From Fremontodendron californicum (lineage: Eukaryota > Streptophyta > Magnoliopsida > Malvales > Malvaceae), in NCBI GenBank assembly GCA_030761205.1, contig JAULJL010000001.1, forward strand, positions 43,813,645 through 43,877,644: a DNA stretch of 64,000 nt, written 5' to 3'. This document shows positions 48,813-58,653 of the stretch, piece after piece. The position numbers and the translations under genes are program-made. A model generated the notes under the pieces. It had not been told where the DNA came from, made no database searches, and saw only the letters and a program-made list of their open reading frames with translations. How positions within the stretch are numbered: the stretch's first letter is position 1; the number at the start of each line of letters is the position of its first letter.

Positions 48813-51692
48813 TCAGTTACAATCCAGCAAACCCTTTAGTAAATCCAGCCCTTCTGCTGATATGCTCCTCCGAACACGGGATTGTGGTATTTCGATTCGA
48901 GGAGGAGGAGGATCAGCAGAGAAACAAACCACAATTACTGTTAAATTATCACAAGTGTTGCGCTTCAGTGCCTCCCTGACAAGCTCTCTTGAGCATCTTT
49001 CAGGATCATTATGAAGCATCAGCTCTTTCCTTGCCATAGTCACAGCACACTGGCTGCTCATAACATCCCACAGCCCATCACAGCCCATTATCAAGAATTC
49101 ATCCTCCTCACTCAGGTCTGTCTCCTGCAGCTCTGGCTCTGCACTTAAAGGACAGGCAGATCCTTTTGGCCCCTTCATGTGCCAATCTCCAAGTGCACGT
49201 GACACAGATAATTGACCATTGAGGTAGCCATCATAAATGACTCCGCCAAGTTTCTCAATTCTTAGTCTTTCAGATGTGCAATTAGGCTTGTGGTCCTTGG
49301 AAATTTCAATTGCTCTACCTCGTCTTCCCAGCACAGCTCGACAATCCCCAGCATTTGCAATTATCAAGGTCCTATGAAGAGAAAGTAATGTTAGAGTCTT
49401 ATAGGTAAGCCAAATACTGACTTTCAGAATGCAGAACATTTAAGATCACTAGAAGACTTTGAGTTCAAGTTCGACTAATGCATAATGTTAAACACACCAG
49501 TGGGCTAGCATATCCTGGTGATGCTCAAAGTAGAGTCAGAAACAGATGTCTTATTTCTCCTCTACCTCTAAATTGCTTTGGCTAAGCAATTAAAATTTGT
49601 TATAAACTGCTTTCCCACTTAACCTCAAATGATGAACCCTATATTAAGTTTCTAAGAATGGGATCCCATTCAAATCAACATTGTATGCAAGTTTCAAAGT
49701 ACTTGAACTTCTTCTACAGAATGGCTTGCAATGTTAGAGAAGAAAACTCTTCAGATCTTAGCCTTTTGTGCTGCTTCTACATTTTCCTTACAACTAAGTT
49801 GTTGAACAAAACTCATACATGATAATATACCGTGTCTTATTTCAATGCAGAACTTTTTTAAGTCAATGACTCAATGCACAGGATGTTCCGGCATCTTAAA
49901 CCAAAAAAAATGGCTGCTAGATGAGGATTTATGGAAACAGTGTCAAAAAGGAAAATTACTAGTGCAGATCTGTGGTTCGCTTACCTTCCCAAAATAAGTG
50001 CAGTTAATGCAGTGGTGCCGGAGGATATATCAAGAGAACTAGCATCTGCAAATGCATAATCGGCTTTCAGAAAAGCACTCTTGATTGCCTTCTCCACACA
50101 AATTGGAAAATGAGGGTCTTCAACTATGAATTTAAGGATATTCTTCCTAATAAATATGGCTGCATCTGTCCCTCCATGACCGTCAAAAACCTGTCCACAT
50201 GTATTGGCAAGAATCAGTTCATGAGTATGGCCAAGCCAACTATGATTCCTAATCCTAAACCATCTTCCAGGGTAATTGTACATGTAATACAACTGACATG
50301 TTTAGACACCTTAAACTTAGCCATGAAGTAGCAAGTTATAAGGAGGCAGCAGATTGAAGGGAGAAAAATACTATAAAGTACTATTCATCTGGGGAAAAGG
50401 ATTGTGTGGTGTTCAAAAACCTGTGGGATTACTACCGTAAGATCAGGCTGCAGTTTACAATGTCAGAGACAATAATCCGCATGATTTCTACATCTCTTTT
50501 TTTTTCTCTTTCTGGTCTGGATAAAATCCCCAGGTTCCGTTTTCTTGAAATGGAATGTGCTTCAAAAAACACAGCTAAACCTTCCTTGATATTAACCACA
50601 CAAATAAATATATTGAAGGATATAGGCAGAAGCTATATCAATGAGACACATGTTTTTCACTACTGACTAACAACCATGCCAGACAGTCTGAAGGAAGTGC
50701 ATAAATCAAATACCAAATAAATTAAACAAAGTTCCCTATTTCAAATGATAATAAAGATGGTTCACCAAAAGATTACTCATTAACCACCCTTGGCAGGTCA
50801 TATATGGTAGATTCTAACATGCATACCCCGTAGAAAGCTCCTGGAGAAGGGAATTCTGCACTTGCCCCCAGATGTCCAATAAGATCATCTATGCAAATGT
50901 GTTCATCCTCCATATACTGTTTGGGTCCTATTTCAGCACAGCTTCCTGACCGCGACACGGGCAAAAACTCCATTTTTTCATCAGAAGATGACTTGTGGAC
51001 TACAACACCAACATCCAATTCCTAGAGAAGAAAAAAGGTGTGCGAGAAAAGGAAAGATTATAAGGAATCTTGCAGCTACATAAATTAAACTAGTGGAAAA
51101 AAAATTCCTAAATTTGATTTTATCTTCTGTCACTTATGATACAATAGACCATCAAATGAAAGCAATGTAAAATCTTCCTCAAGTTGATAATTTCAACAAA
51201 ATATGAACAGTTATAGAATTTCTTAAAAGGATAATCCTTATTTTCTCCTAAAATCTCAATCAAATTGGAGAGAGTGACAAAAGTTTATGCAGCGCAAATG
51301 CAGGTAATCAGGATGATATCTTTTATGAGCAAAACAAACCTATATCATCAGGATCCAAATGGAGTACAATTATTTGTGAATTTTCCAAGTAATTTTAAAC
51401 TAATTAATAAGACATGATAAATGTTCAGATTTTATGTTAATTTAAAAAAGCCTGCAAATCTATAATGATCGAAAGAGGGATTAGAAGAGATTAAACATAC
51501 CAAATTAGCCCCGGCAATTAGCCTCGCTGAACTCACACAATGGCGCATAACTGAGAGGTGGCACGGAGGTTTACCAAGAGTGACTTGTTTAACATTATTC
51601 AAATTTTCATTTCCCATGTCTGATACATTATCCTTACTATAACCACCTTCTATGATTGCAAATGGAGGTGAAAAATCCATACTCGCTGTCAT
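48813..51692 (-). CDS. Protein phosphatase 2C (PP2CG1-like)
   Basis: Mg/Mn-dependent Ser/Thr phosphatase of 383 residues. Exons (minus) are 51501-51692, 50827-51021, 49985-50190 and 48813-49371 (1152 nt, in phase). The catalytic motifs are all present: RSGSCAEIGPKQYMEDEHIC with the first metal-binding Asp, FYGVFDGHGGTDAA across an intron, ISSGTTALTALILG, LIIANAGDCRAVLGRRGRAI, RALGDWHMKGPKG, EFLIMGCDGLWDVMSSQCAV and KRNTCDNLTVIVV with the last metal-ligand Asp. The C-terminus RVRRSISAEGLDLLKG matches Arabidopsis PP2C27/PP2CG1 (At2g33700) and At3g51470, linked to salt/ABA responses. There is no signal peptide or membrane segment. The start was taken at MTASMDFSPP; MDFSPP four codons later is an alternative. 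Leader exons probably extend toward 52600. Confidence 0.92.
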
Positions 51693-53510
51693 ATTCCTTA
51701 CCCAACCATAAATCAAAAGACTTTGAAGAACCCTTTCTCTAAAATTCTTGGAGCAACTTCCCAAAAGGTTCCAGAACAATCAAATCCTAGAGCAAGTTCT
51801 CAGACATGTTCCAAATAAAGCTTGAAGATTCAAAAATAGCCGAAAATTTCTTTCAGACAAAAACAACTAATAAAAATCACCCAAGCAATCAAATAAGTCG
51901 ACGAAATTCCAAAGTGAAGGAATCTTATATTTTGCGCATCAGAGTTCCTCGAGAACAATTCAAAAATCCGAGAAAATCAATTCGTTGTGGAAAGCTGTAA
52001 TAATTTAAAAATATCCAACAGCAACGAAGCAGACTCAACTCCCAGATCAAACTACCTTACCCAGATAGTATAAGAAAACGCCAAACTTTATATGATGACT
52101 AAGCCCTCAATTACCTTTGATCAAGCTATCCAGCAAACCATCTAAAAATTGGATTTTTACTTCCAAAATTTCTCCAAAAATAACCCCAGATCATAACTCG
52201 AAAAATTCCCAACAAATCGATGAAAACAACGACATCACACTATTCATTCAAGGTAAAAAAGAAAAAAGAAAAAAAGAAATGAAGCAAATGATTACAGCAA
52301 TAAAAGGAAAGAAACAACAAAGCTCCAACGATTGGAGGAAGGCTGTGAAGAAGAGGTAAATATGATGATTCTTTGTGCTTTGCCTTTTTTTTTTTTTTGT
52401 TGTTGTTGTGTTGTATTTTCTCGTAAGGTGATCCAAGAGAAAGAAAACCCCCAAATAAACGGCAGAGATGGAGAGAGAGAAGCAAATTAGCAAAAGGCGT
52501 TCAAAAAAAAAAAGAGAGTTGGAGTTGGACGATGAAACAGAAAGTAAAACTTGTTGTTGGCAGTTGCTATGTGGTTGGCCACCGGCGATTCCAGGTAATC
52601 CGCTGGATCTTCTAAGCTGTCGAGAGCCGAGGATGGCGTTAAGCCACATGGCATTCAATGCTTGGTGGTTACTCTAAAGTCTATTTGGAAATCAATGTAA
52701 GATTAGTTAATGTAAAGGTAAAATTGAATATTAAAATCAATAGTAAAATATATGTTTGTAAGATTAATTATAATAACAAAAGAAAATGATTATTACAAAA
52801 ATTAAATAAAAATGTGTATATATAATAAAAATTTTAATTTATTTGATATTTATAAAATTAATAAATAATTAAAATTATATTTATATCAAATAATAATTTT
52901 ATTAATAAAAAATACAAAAATATAACAAATAATATTGTTGATTTTTTTTTATTATTCATGTAATTATTTATTTTCATTTAATTTTGATTAATTTTATAAT
53001 AATAAAATTTATATATTTATTAAATTATTATATAAAAATAAAAAAATATATATGTATTATATAATAATAAAATTTATTATATTAAAAATAAAAAAAAATA
53101 ATCCAAAAACTTAAAATGATAAAAAGTCCTCCCACTACCTGTCATCCAAACACTTATACTGGTGCGGTTTAGAAAAAAAAATGCCCCAATATATTTAGTC
53201 AGTTGCCGCCAGAGCTTCCCAGCCGTTGGATCTATGTCCTGCTTTTTTTAACGCTTTGAAATAGATGAGAGGTTAGGTTTGTTAACGTCCGTTAATGGAG
53301 CCTCGGATTCCGGGGGAAGACGTGGCAGGCTTTCATTGGAAGGAATTTGTTATTTGGGCTAAGATAGAACAGTTTTGTTTGTTTGTTTGTTTCATTCCAC
53401 TTTAAAATTAAAAAGCTGAGTGATGAGGATTGATTGAGGACTGAGGAGGCGGCGATGCCATTGCCAAACCATTGTTTTCATTTCATCCCTGCAACCATCT
53501 CTCATCTCAT
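51693..53510. other. PP2C leader/promoter and AT-rich spacer
   Basis: 5' leader (possibly with an intron) and promoter of the phosphatase up to about 52680. Then an extremely AT-rich block (52680-53110) bounded by weak TTTGGA...TCCAAA inverted words, suggestive of a decayed MITE. The rest is spacer up to the Copia insertion. Confidence 0.4.
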
Positions 53511-53853
53511 TGTTAGGTACCAAAGTGACGGAATAGTATCTCACAACTAAAATAAGAGATGAGAAAATAGGAACTGAACACACAAAATTTAACGTGGAAA
53601 ACCCTCAATGAATAAAGGAAAAAACCACGGGGCAAGACTAGAAGAATTTCACTATGAGAAAATATTACAACACCTCTCTCTAAATACTAGGAGAGAACAA
53701 CCTCACAAAGAATATAAGAAAGTATACAAGAGAGGAAGAGATAATTCTTGGGATGGTTTTAATACTTCTCCTTAAGGCTCTTTATATAGCCTTCAAGGAG
53801 GAACTCCTTCGTTGCTCCCACCGATGTGGGACTTTCTTATATAAGTTCTAACA
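53511..53853 (-). repeat. Copia 3' LTR
   Basis: 343 bp, same length as its partner. Contains the AACGTGGAAAACC and CCCACCGATGTGGGAC words common in plant Copia LTRs, and a TTTATATAGCC TATA-like motif at about 53780. Confidence 0.93.
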
Positions 53854-53865
53854 ATTCTCCCACTT
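53854..53865 (-). promoter_or_regulatory. Copia polypurine tract
   Basis: The minus strand reads AAGTGGGAGAAT directly before the 3' LTR; primes plus-strand DNA synthesis. Confidence 0.8.
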
Positions 53866-53928
53866 GAAGATTTGATTAAACCAATCATATCTTCACACCA
53901 CTCTTTCTGTCTTGCCATTCCATGTTGC

Positions 53929-55383
53929 TTACGTTTCTGATAGACCATAGGAGGATCGACACCAAATAAACTTGTCAGTGTTGATTGGCTTTGTCATAAC
54001 ATCTGCTAGGTTGTCTTTGGTGTGAATCTTTTGCATATCCACACTTCCTTCTTCTACTACTTCTCGAACAAAGTGATACTGTATACCTATATGCTTTGTC
54101 CTGGAATGAAAGGCTGGATTCCTTGCAATGTGCAAGGCACTCTGACTGTCACAATACACAATAATCTTCTGCTGCTTGTGCCCGAGTTCTTCCATTAACC
54201 TTTGTATCCATATTGCTTCCTTGCATGCTTGGGTAGCTGCCATGTACTCAGCTTCTGTAGTAGACAAAGCTACAACAGTCTGTAACTTAGATAACCAGCT
54301 TACTGCTCCTCCTGCAAGTGTGAACACATAGCCAGTAGTGGATTTCCTTTTATTAAGATCACCTGCAAAATCTGAATCAACATAACCCCTGACAACAAGT
54401 TCTGATCCTCCAAAACATAATGCAACATCTGAGGTTCCTTTAATGTATCTAAGGATCCTCTTAACAACATTCCAATGCTCTCTACCAGGATCTGCCATAA
54501 ATCGACTGACCGCTCCCACTGCTTGTGCAATGTCTGGTCTTGTACATATCATAGCATACATAAGGCTTCCCACCGCTGATGCATACGGTACTCGAGACAT
54601 TTCCATCCTTTCTGCTTCATTGCTAGGACTCATACCTGAGGATAATTTACAATTGACAGGAAGTGGGGTAGATATTGGCTTACAGTCTTGCATGTTGAAG
54701 CGTCGCAAGACCTTCCTCAGATAATTCTTTTGAGAAAGCCAAATTTTCCTGTCTTTTCTGTCTCGGTGAATTTGCATCCCTAAAATCTTGTTTGCGGGTC
54801 CCAAGTCCTTCATATCGAACTCCCTAGCCAACTGTGCCTTCAAATCTTGGATTCGATCTTTGTTGGGGCCTACCACCAACATGTCATCCACATACAACAG
54901 CAAAATAATGAAATCATTATCATCAAACCTCTTGTAGTACGTACAATGGTCTGAACTCAGTCTGTTGTATTCAAGGCTAATTATGAAAGAATCAAATCTC
55001 TTGTACCAACATCTGGGCGCCTGCTTTAGACCGTACAGAGATTTGGTCAACCTGCAAACCAAGTTCTCTTTGCCTGTTTCAACAAAACCTTCTGGTTGGA
55101 GCATATAAATTTCTTCTTCAAGCTCTCCATGTAGAAAAGCCGTCTTTACATCTAGTTGTTCAAGATGTAAATCAAATGCAGCACACATGGCCAACACTAC
55201 TCTGATAGTAGTAAGCCTGACAACTGGAGAAAATATCTCGTTGAAGTCAATACCTTCTTTCTGAGCATATCCTTTTACAACCAATCTAGCACGATATCGT
55301 TCTACTTGATCATTGCTATCCCGCTTGATCTTGTAGACCCATTTGTTACCAATGGCTTTTCTGCCACGTGGTAATTCCACCAG
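53929..55383 (-). pseudogene. Copia reverse transcriptase-RNase H (downstream of the stop)
   Basis: 484 residues in the same frame as the upstream polyprotein, starting LVELPRGRKAIGNKWVYK. RT motifs: RLVVKGYAQKEGIDFNEIFS, LDVKTAFLHGELEEEIYM, and the catalytic YVDDMLVV at about residue 983 of the combined frame. RNase H motifs: GYVDSDFAGDLNKRKSTTGY, STTEAEYMAATQACKEAIW, CDSQSALHIARNPAFHSRTK and HTKDNLADVMTKP. All catalytic residues are present. It cannot be made from the full-length frame without readthrough of the stop at 55384, so it is classed as a broken part of the polyprotein. Confidence 0.9.
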
Positions 55384-57849
55384 TTACCATGTCTCGTTCT
55401 TGTGAAGAGCTTCAATTTCTTCCTGCATTGCTGTCATCCACAGAGAAGCATCTGGGCTACTAGTAGCTTCATGAAAAGTTGATGGCTCTCCATCCTCTGT
55501 TAAAAGACAGTATGCAACATTGCTCTCCGTAACATACTCCGTGTGCCAATTTGGAGGCCTTCTCTCACGAGTTGACTGTCGAACTTCTACAGCCTCGGAC
55601 TCAACTGGTTCTGGTACCTCATGCTCTGGTTCTGCTTCAGAAGAATCATATTCTTGAGAATTTCTATCCATCTGCACTGTAGCAGTCTCTTTTGAAGTGT
55701 TGTCATTTGTTTGCTCACTTTGCAGTTCATTTTCTGCAAAAACTACATCTCTGCTGACAACAACCTTGCGGGCAGTGGGATCCCACAGGCGATACCCCTT
55801 AACACCGTCAGCATAACCCAAGAATATACATTTTCTGGATTTTGGATCCAGCTTTGTTCTTTCTTGGGAGTTGTACATCACGTACACAGGACATCCAAAC
55901 ACATGTAGAGAAGAATAATCAGCTGGCTTTCCTTTCCACATCTCCATAGGCGTCTTCAAACCAATCGCCGTTGATGGTGATCGATTTATCACATAACAGG
56001 TGGTTTTGACTGCTTCTGCCCAGAAAGATTTGGCCAATCCCGCTGTTCTCAGCATGGCTCTTGTTCTATCTAGGAGAGTTCTGTTCATCCGCTCTGCTAC
56101 ACCATTCTGTTGAGGCGTATGTGCAACCGTGAATTGTCTCATAATACCCTCTTTCTTACAGAATGCTAGAAAGTTACCGTCTACATATTCTCCTCCATTG
56201 TCTGTCCTCAAGCACTTGATTCTTTTCCCAGTTTCAAGCTCTACTTGTGCTTTGAACTCCTTGAATACTGGAAACACATCAGACTTCTTCTTGATTGGGT
56301 ACACCCATAATCTCCTGGAATAGTCATCAATGAATGATACAAAATACTTTGCTCCACCCAGGGATATTTCTGGTGACTCCCACACATCAGAATGGATTAA
56401 GTCCAGTATGTGTTTGCTTCTTGTAGTTACTTTAGCAAACTTCAATCTATGCTGCTTGCTTATCACACAGTGCTCACAGAAAGGTAAATTGACCATCTTG
56501 AGCCCGGGCAGGAGATTGCGTTCTGCAAGGACTTTCAAGCCTCGCTCTGACATATGGCCTAATCTGCGATGCCACATCATCGTCGTTTCTTCTTGGCTGG
56601 CTGCTGCAACTGATGCATCTGCCTCTTGCAACGTCTCTCCCAAAAGCATGTATAGATTGCTTGTGATCTTCTCTGCTTTCATCACCACAAGGTTTCCTTT
56701 CACTACTTTCAATATTCCACATTCAGTGTGGATCTTGCACCCGAGGTCATCCAATTGTCCAATTGACAATAAGTTCTTCTTTAAGCCCTTCACATGTCGT
56801 ACCCCTTGAATTTTGCGAACAGTACCATCATGCATTTTTAATCTGACGGCACCGACTCCAGCAATATCTAAGGCGTGATCATTTCCCATGAACACAGATC
56901 CTTCCGAAATAGGTTCATAAGTGCAAAACCAATCTCGGTGTGGAGTCATGTGCCATGTCGCACCTGAATCCATTATCCAGACATCATTGAGTTTCTTTCC
57001 GCCTTTAGAACTAGTCGCTGCTTCACTATACAAGATTTCTCCATCATCTGAGGTACTTGCAACACAACCTTGGGAGGTTGATGTTTCAGAATTCTTTTCT
57101 CCACCCTTCTTATTATGCCAACACTCCTTCTTCGAGTGCCCTCTCATGCCACAATTGTAGCATTTAAGATTCTTCCTTCTTCGAGATTTTGATCTACCAT
57201 GATTCTGACTCCCACTGGAGCCACGTTCTGTTGATCTGCCTCTCATCACCGTTAAAGCCTCTGCTTGCTTTGAATTTTTTGACCTTTCCTCCTTATTCTT
57301 GCGCCTGGATTCTTCTTCAAGAATAGCACCGGCAACATCATCAAAGTGAAGAGAGTCACTAACATTGTTATTTGTGATGTTGATGATGAGTTGATCATAC
57401 GAATCTGGTAAACTCTGAAGTAGAAGTTCCGCACGTTGATTTTCCGCTATTTTGAAATCTGATGCTGTGAGTTGAGCAAATAGCGTATTCAGAGTGTTGA
57501 TGTGATCCGTTACCGACGTGGATTCACTCATTCGAAGAGTGTAGAGTTTCCTCTTCAAGAATATTCTGGTGTGAAGTGACTTCACCTCGTACAATTTGTT
57601 TAGAACATCCCAAATCTCCTTTGCAGTCTTCTTCTCTGCAACACTTGACAAAACTGAATCCGCCATTGCTAGGTGCAGATTGGCAACAGCATTGTCATCC
57701 TTCTCTTTCCACTTTTCATCAGTCATTTCTGTGGGTCTACTTTCAATTGCTTCTAGACAATTATCCTTCCTCAAAATTGCTCTTATCTTCAATTTCCACA
57801 AGGAGAAATTTCTCCCACTGAACTTCTCTATCTCGAATTTTGCTGCCAT
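55384..57849 (-). CDS. Copia gag-protease-integrase (N-terminal polyprotein, ends at a stop)
   Basis: 821 residues from ATG at 57849. Gag-type N-terminus (MAAKFEIEKFSGRNFSLWKL). Zinc knuckle CYNCGMRGHSKKEC at about residue 230 (CX2CX4HX4C). Aspartic protease motif WIMDSGATWHM at about 292. Pre-integrase HHCC (WHRRLGHMSERGL, PFCEHCVISK) at about 430-475. Integrase catalytic triad in HSDVWES (about 484), RTDNGGEY (about 546) and NGVAERMNRT with the Glu (about 584). GKPADYSSLHVFGCPVY and the 'hinge' repeat region follow. The frame ends at TAA (55386-55384) just after HKNETW, where Copia polyproteins normally run on into RT. The next frame continues in the same register, so this is a single nonsense change. 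Confidence 0.92.
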   Translation of the reverse strand: MAAKFEIEKFSGRNFSLWKLKIRAILRKDNCLEAIESRPTEMTDEKWKEKDDNAVANLHLAMADSVLSSVAEKKTAKEIWDVLNKLYEVKSLHTRIFLKRKLYTLRMSESTSVTDHINTLNTLFAQLTASDFKIAENQRAELLLQSLPDSYDQLIINITNNNVSDSLHFDDVAGAILEEESRRKNKEERSKNSKQAEALTVMRGRSTERGSSGSQNHGRSKSRRRKNLKCYNCGMRGHSKKECWHNKKGGEKNSETSTSQGCVASTSDDGEILYSEAATSSKGGKKLNDVWIMDSGATWHMTPHRDWFCTYEPISEGSVFMGNDHALDIAGVGAVRLKMHDGTVRKIQGVRHVKGLKKNLLSIGQLDDLGCKIHTECGILKVVKGNLVVMKAEKITSNLYMLLGETLQEADASVAAASQEETTMMWHRRLGHMSERGLKVLAERNLLPGLKMVNLPFCEHCVISKQHRLKFAKVTTRSKHILDLIHSDVWESPEISLGGAKYFVSFIDDYSRRLWVYPIKKKSDVFPVFKEFKAQVELETGKRIKCLRTDNGGEYVDGNFLAFCKKEGIMRQFTVAHTPQQNGVAERMNRTLLDRTRAMLRTAGLAKSFWAEAVKTTCYVINRSPSTAIGLKTPMEMWKGKPADYSSLHVFGCPVYVMYNSQERTKLDPKSRKCIFLGYADGVKGYRLWDPTARKVVVSRDVVFAENELQSEQTNDNTSKETATVQMDRNSQEYDSSEAEPEHEVPEPVESEAVEVRQSTRERRPPNWHTEYVTESNVAYCLLTEDGEPSTFHEATSSPDASLWMTAMQEEIEALHKNETW

Positions 57850-58297
57850 GGTTGTACACGAACTGAAGCGAGTTACACTATTTCACCGTGAATAGTACCG
57901 TATACGTGAACAGTATTGTACGTATGTCGTACACTAGAACAAATCCAGTATACGTTAACAATTACTGCAAAAGTATACAACCACACGTATGAATAATAAC
58001 CGTATCTGTGAATAGTATAGTACAATTGAATAGCCCGTATACTGGAACAGTGACCGTAGCCCGTGAATAGTGCACTAAGTAGGTTCCCAGGAAAGAGAGG
58101 TGGGTCACTGATAGACACACTTAAATACCAAGTCTTTCCTAGCCAGAACTTCCCTAGACACTTTCACACTACCACACTTTATTTCCAGCAACAAGAATAA
58201 TTCTTTTCTGATGTGGAAGATCAGACAATACTGCAACCACAGAGCATACTAAGAACCAACACTTTCACTGCAGCGGAATAAGGACCACGAACCAATG
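57850..58297 (-). other. Copia untranslated leader with degenerate short repeats
   Basis: The 450-bp leader between primer-binding site and gag contains about six degenerate copies of a CCGTATACGTGAACAGT-like word (around 57885, 57898, 57943, 58000, 58028 and 58057). Function unknown; it could be a packaging signal or an enhancer. Confidence 0.6.
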
Positions 58298-58309
58298 GCT
58301 CTGATACCA
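58298..58309 (-). promoter_or_regulatory. Copia primer-binding site, initiator tRNA-Met
   Basis: The minus strand reads TGGTATCAGAGC one base after the 5' LTR. Confidence 0.9.
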
Positions 58310-58310
58310 C

Positions 58311-58653
58311 TGTTAGGTACCAGAGTGACGGAATAGTGTCTCACAACTAAAATAAGAGATGAGAAAATAGGAACTGAACACACAAAATTTAACGTGGAAA
58401 ACCCTCAATGAATAAAGGGAAAAACCACGGGGCAAGACTAGAAGAATTTCACTATGAGAAAATATTACAACACCTCTCTCTAAATACTAGGAGAGAACAA
58501 CCTCACAAAGAATATAAGAAAGTATACAAGAGAGGAAGAGATAATTCTTGGGATGGTTTTAATACCTCTCCTTAAGGCTCTTTATATAGCCTTCAAGGAG
58601 GAACTCTTTCGTTACTCCCACCGATGTGGGACTTTCTTATATAAGTTCTAACA
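58311..58653 (-). repeat. Copia 5' LTR (promoter LTR)
   Basis: 343 bp. The TATA-like motif (about 58580) would start the genomic transcript leftward. Confidence 0.93.

Larger units (their letters stand above)
53511..58653 (-). mobile_element. Ty1/Copia LTR retrotransposon (Tork-like), nearly intact
   Basis: Complete 5143-bp element on the minus strand. Two 343-bp LTRs (53511-53853 and 58311-58653), TGTTAG...CTAACA, differ at only six sites by eye, all transitions (about 1.7%). A perfect 5-bp target duplication CTCAT flanks it (53506-53510, 58654-58658). The primer-binding site TGGTATCAGAGC (initiator tRNA-Met) follows the 5' LTR by one base, and a purine tract (AAGTGGGAGAAT) precedes the 3' LTR. 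The domain order gag-protease-integrase-RT-RNase H defines Copia. It inserted into a TCTCA-rich simple repeat. It is recent and nearly intact, interrupted by one stop codon between integrase and reverse transcriptase. Confidence 0.95.
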
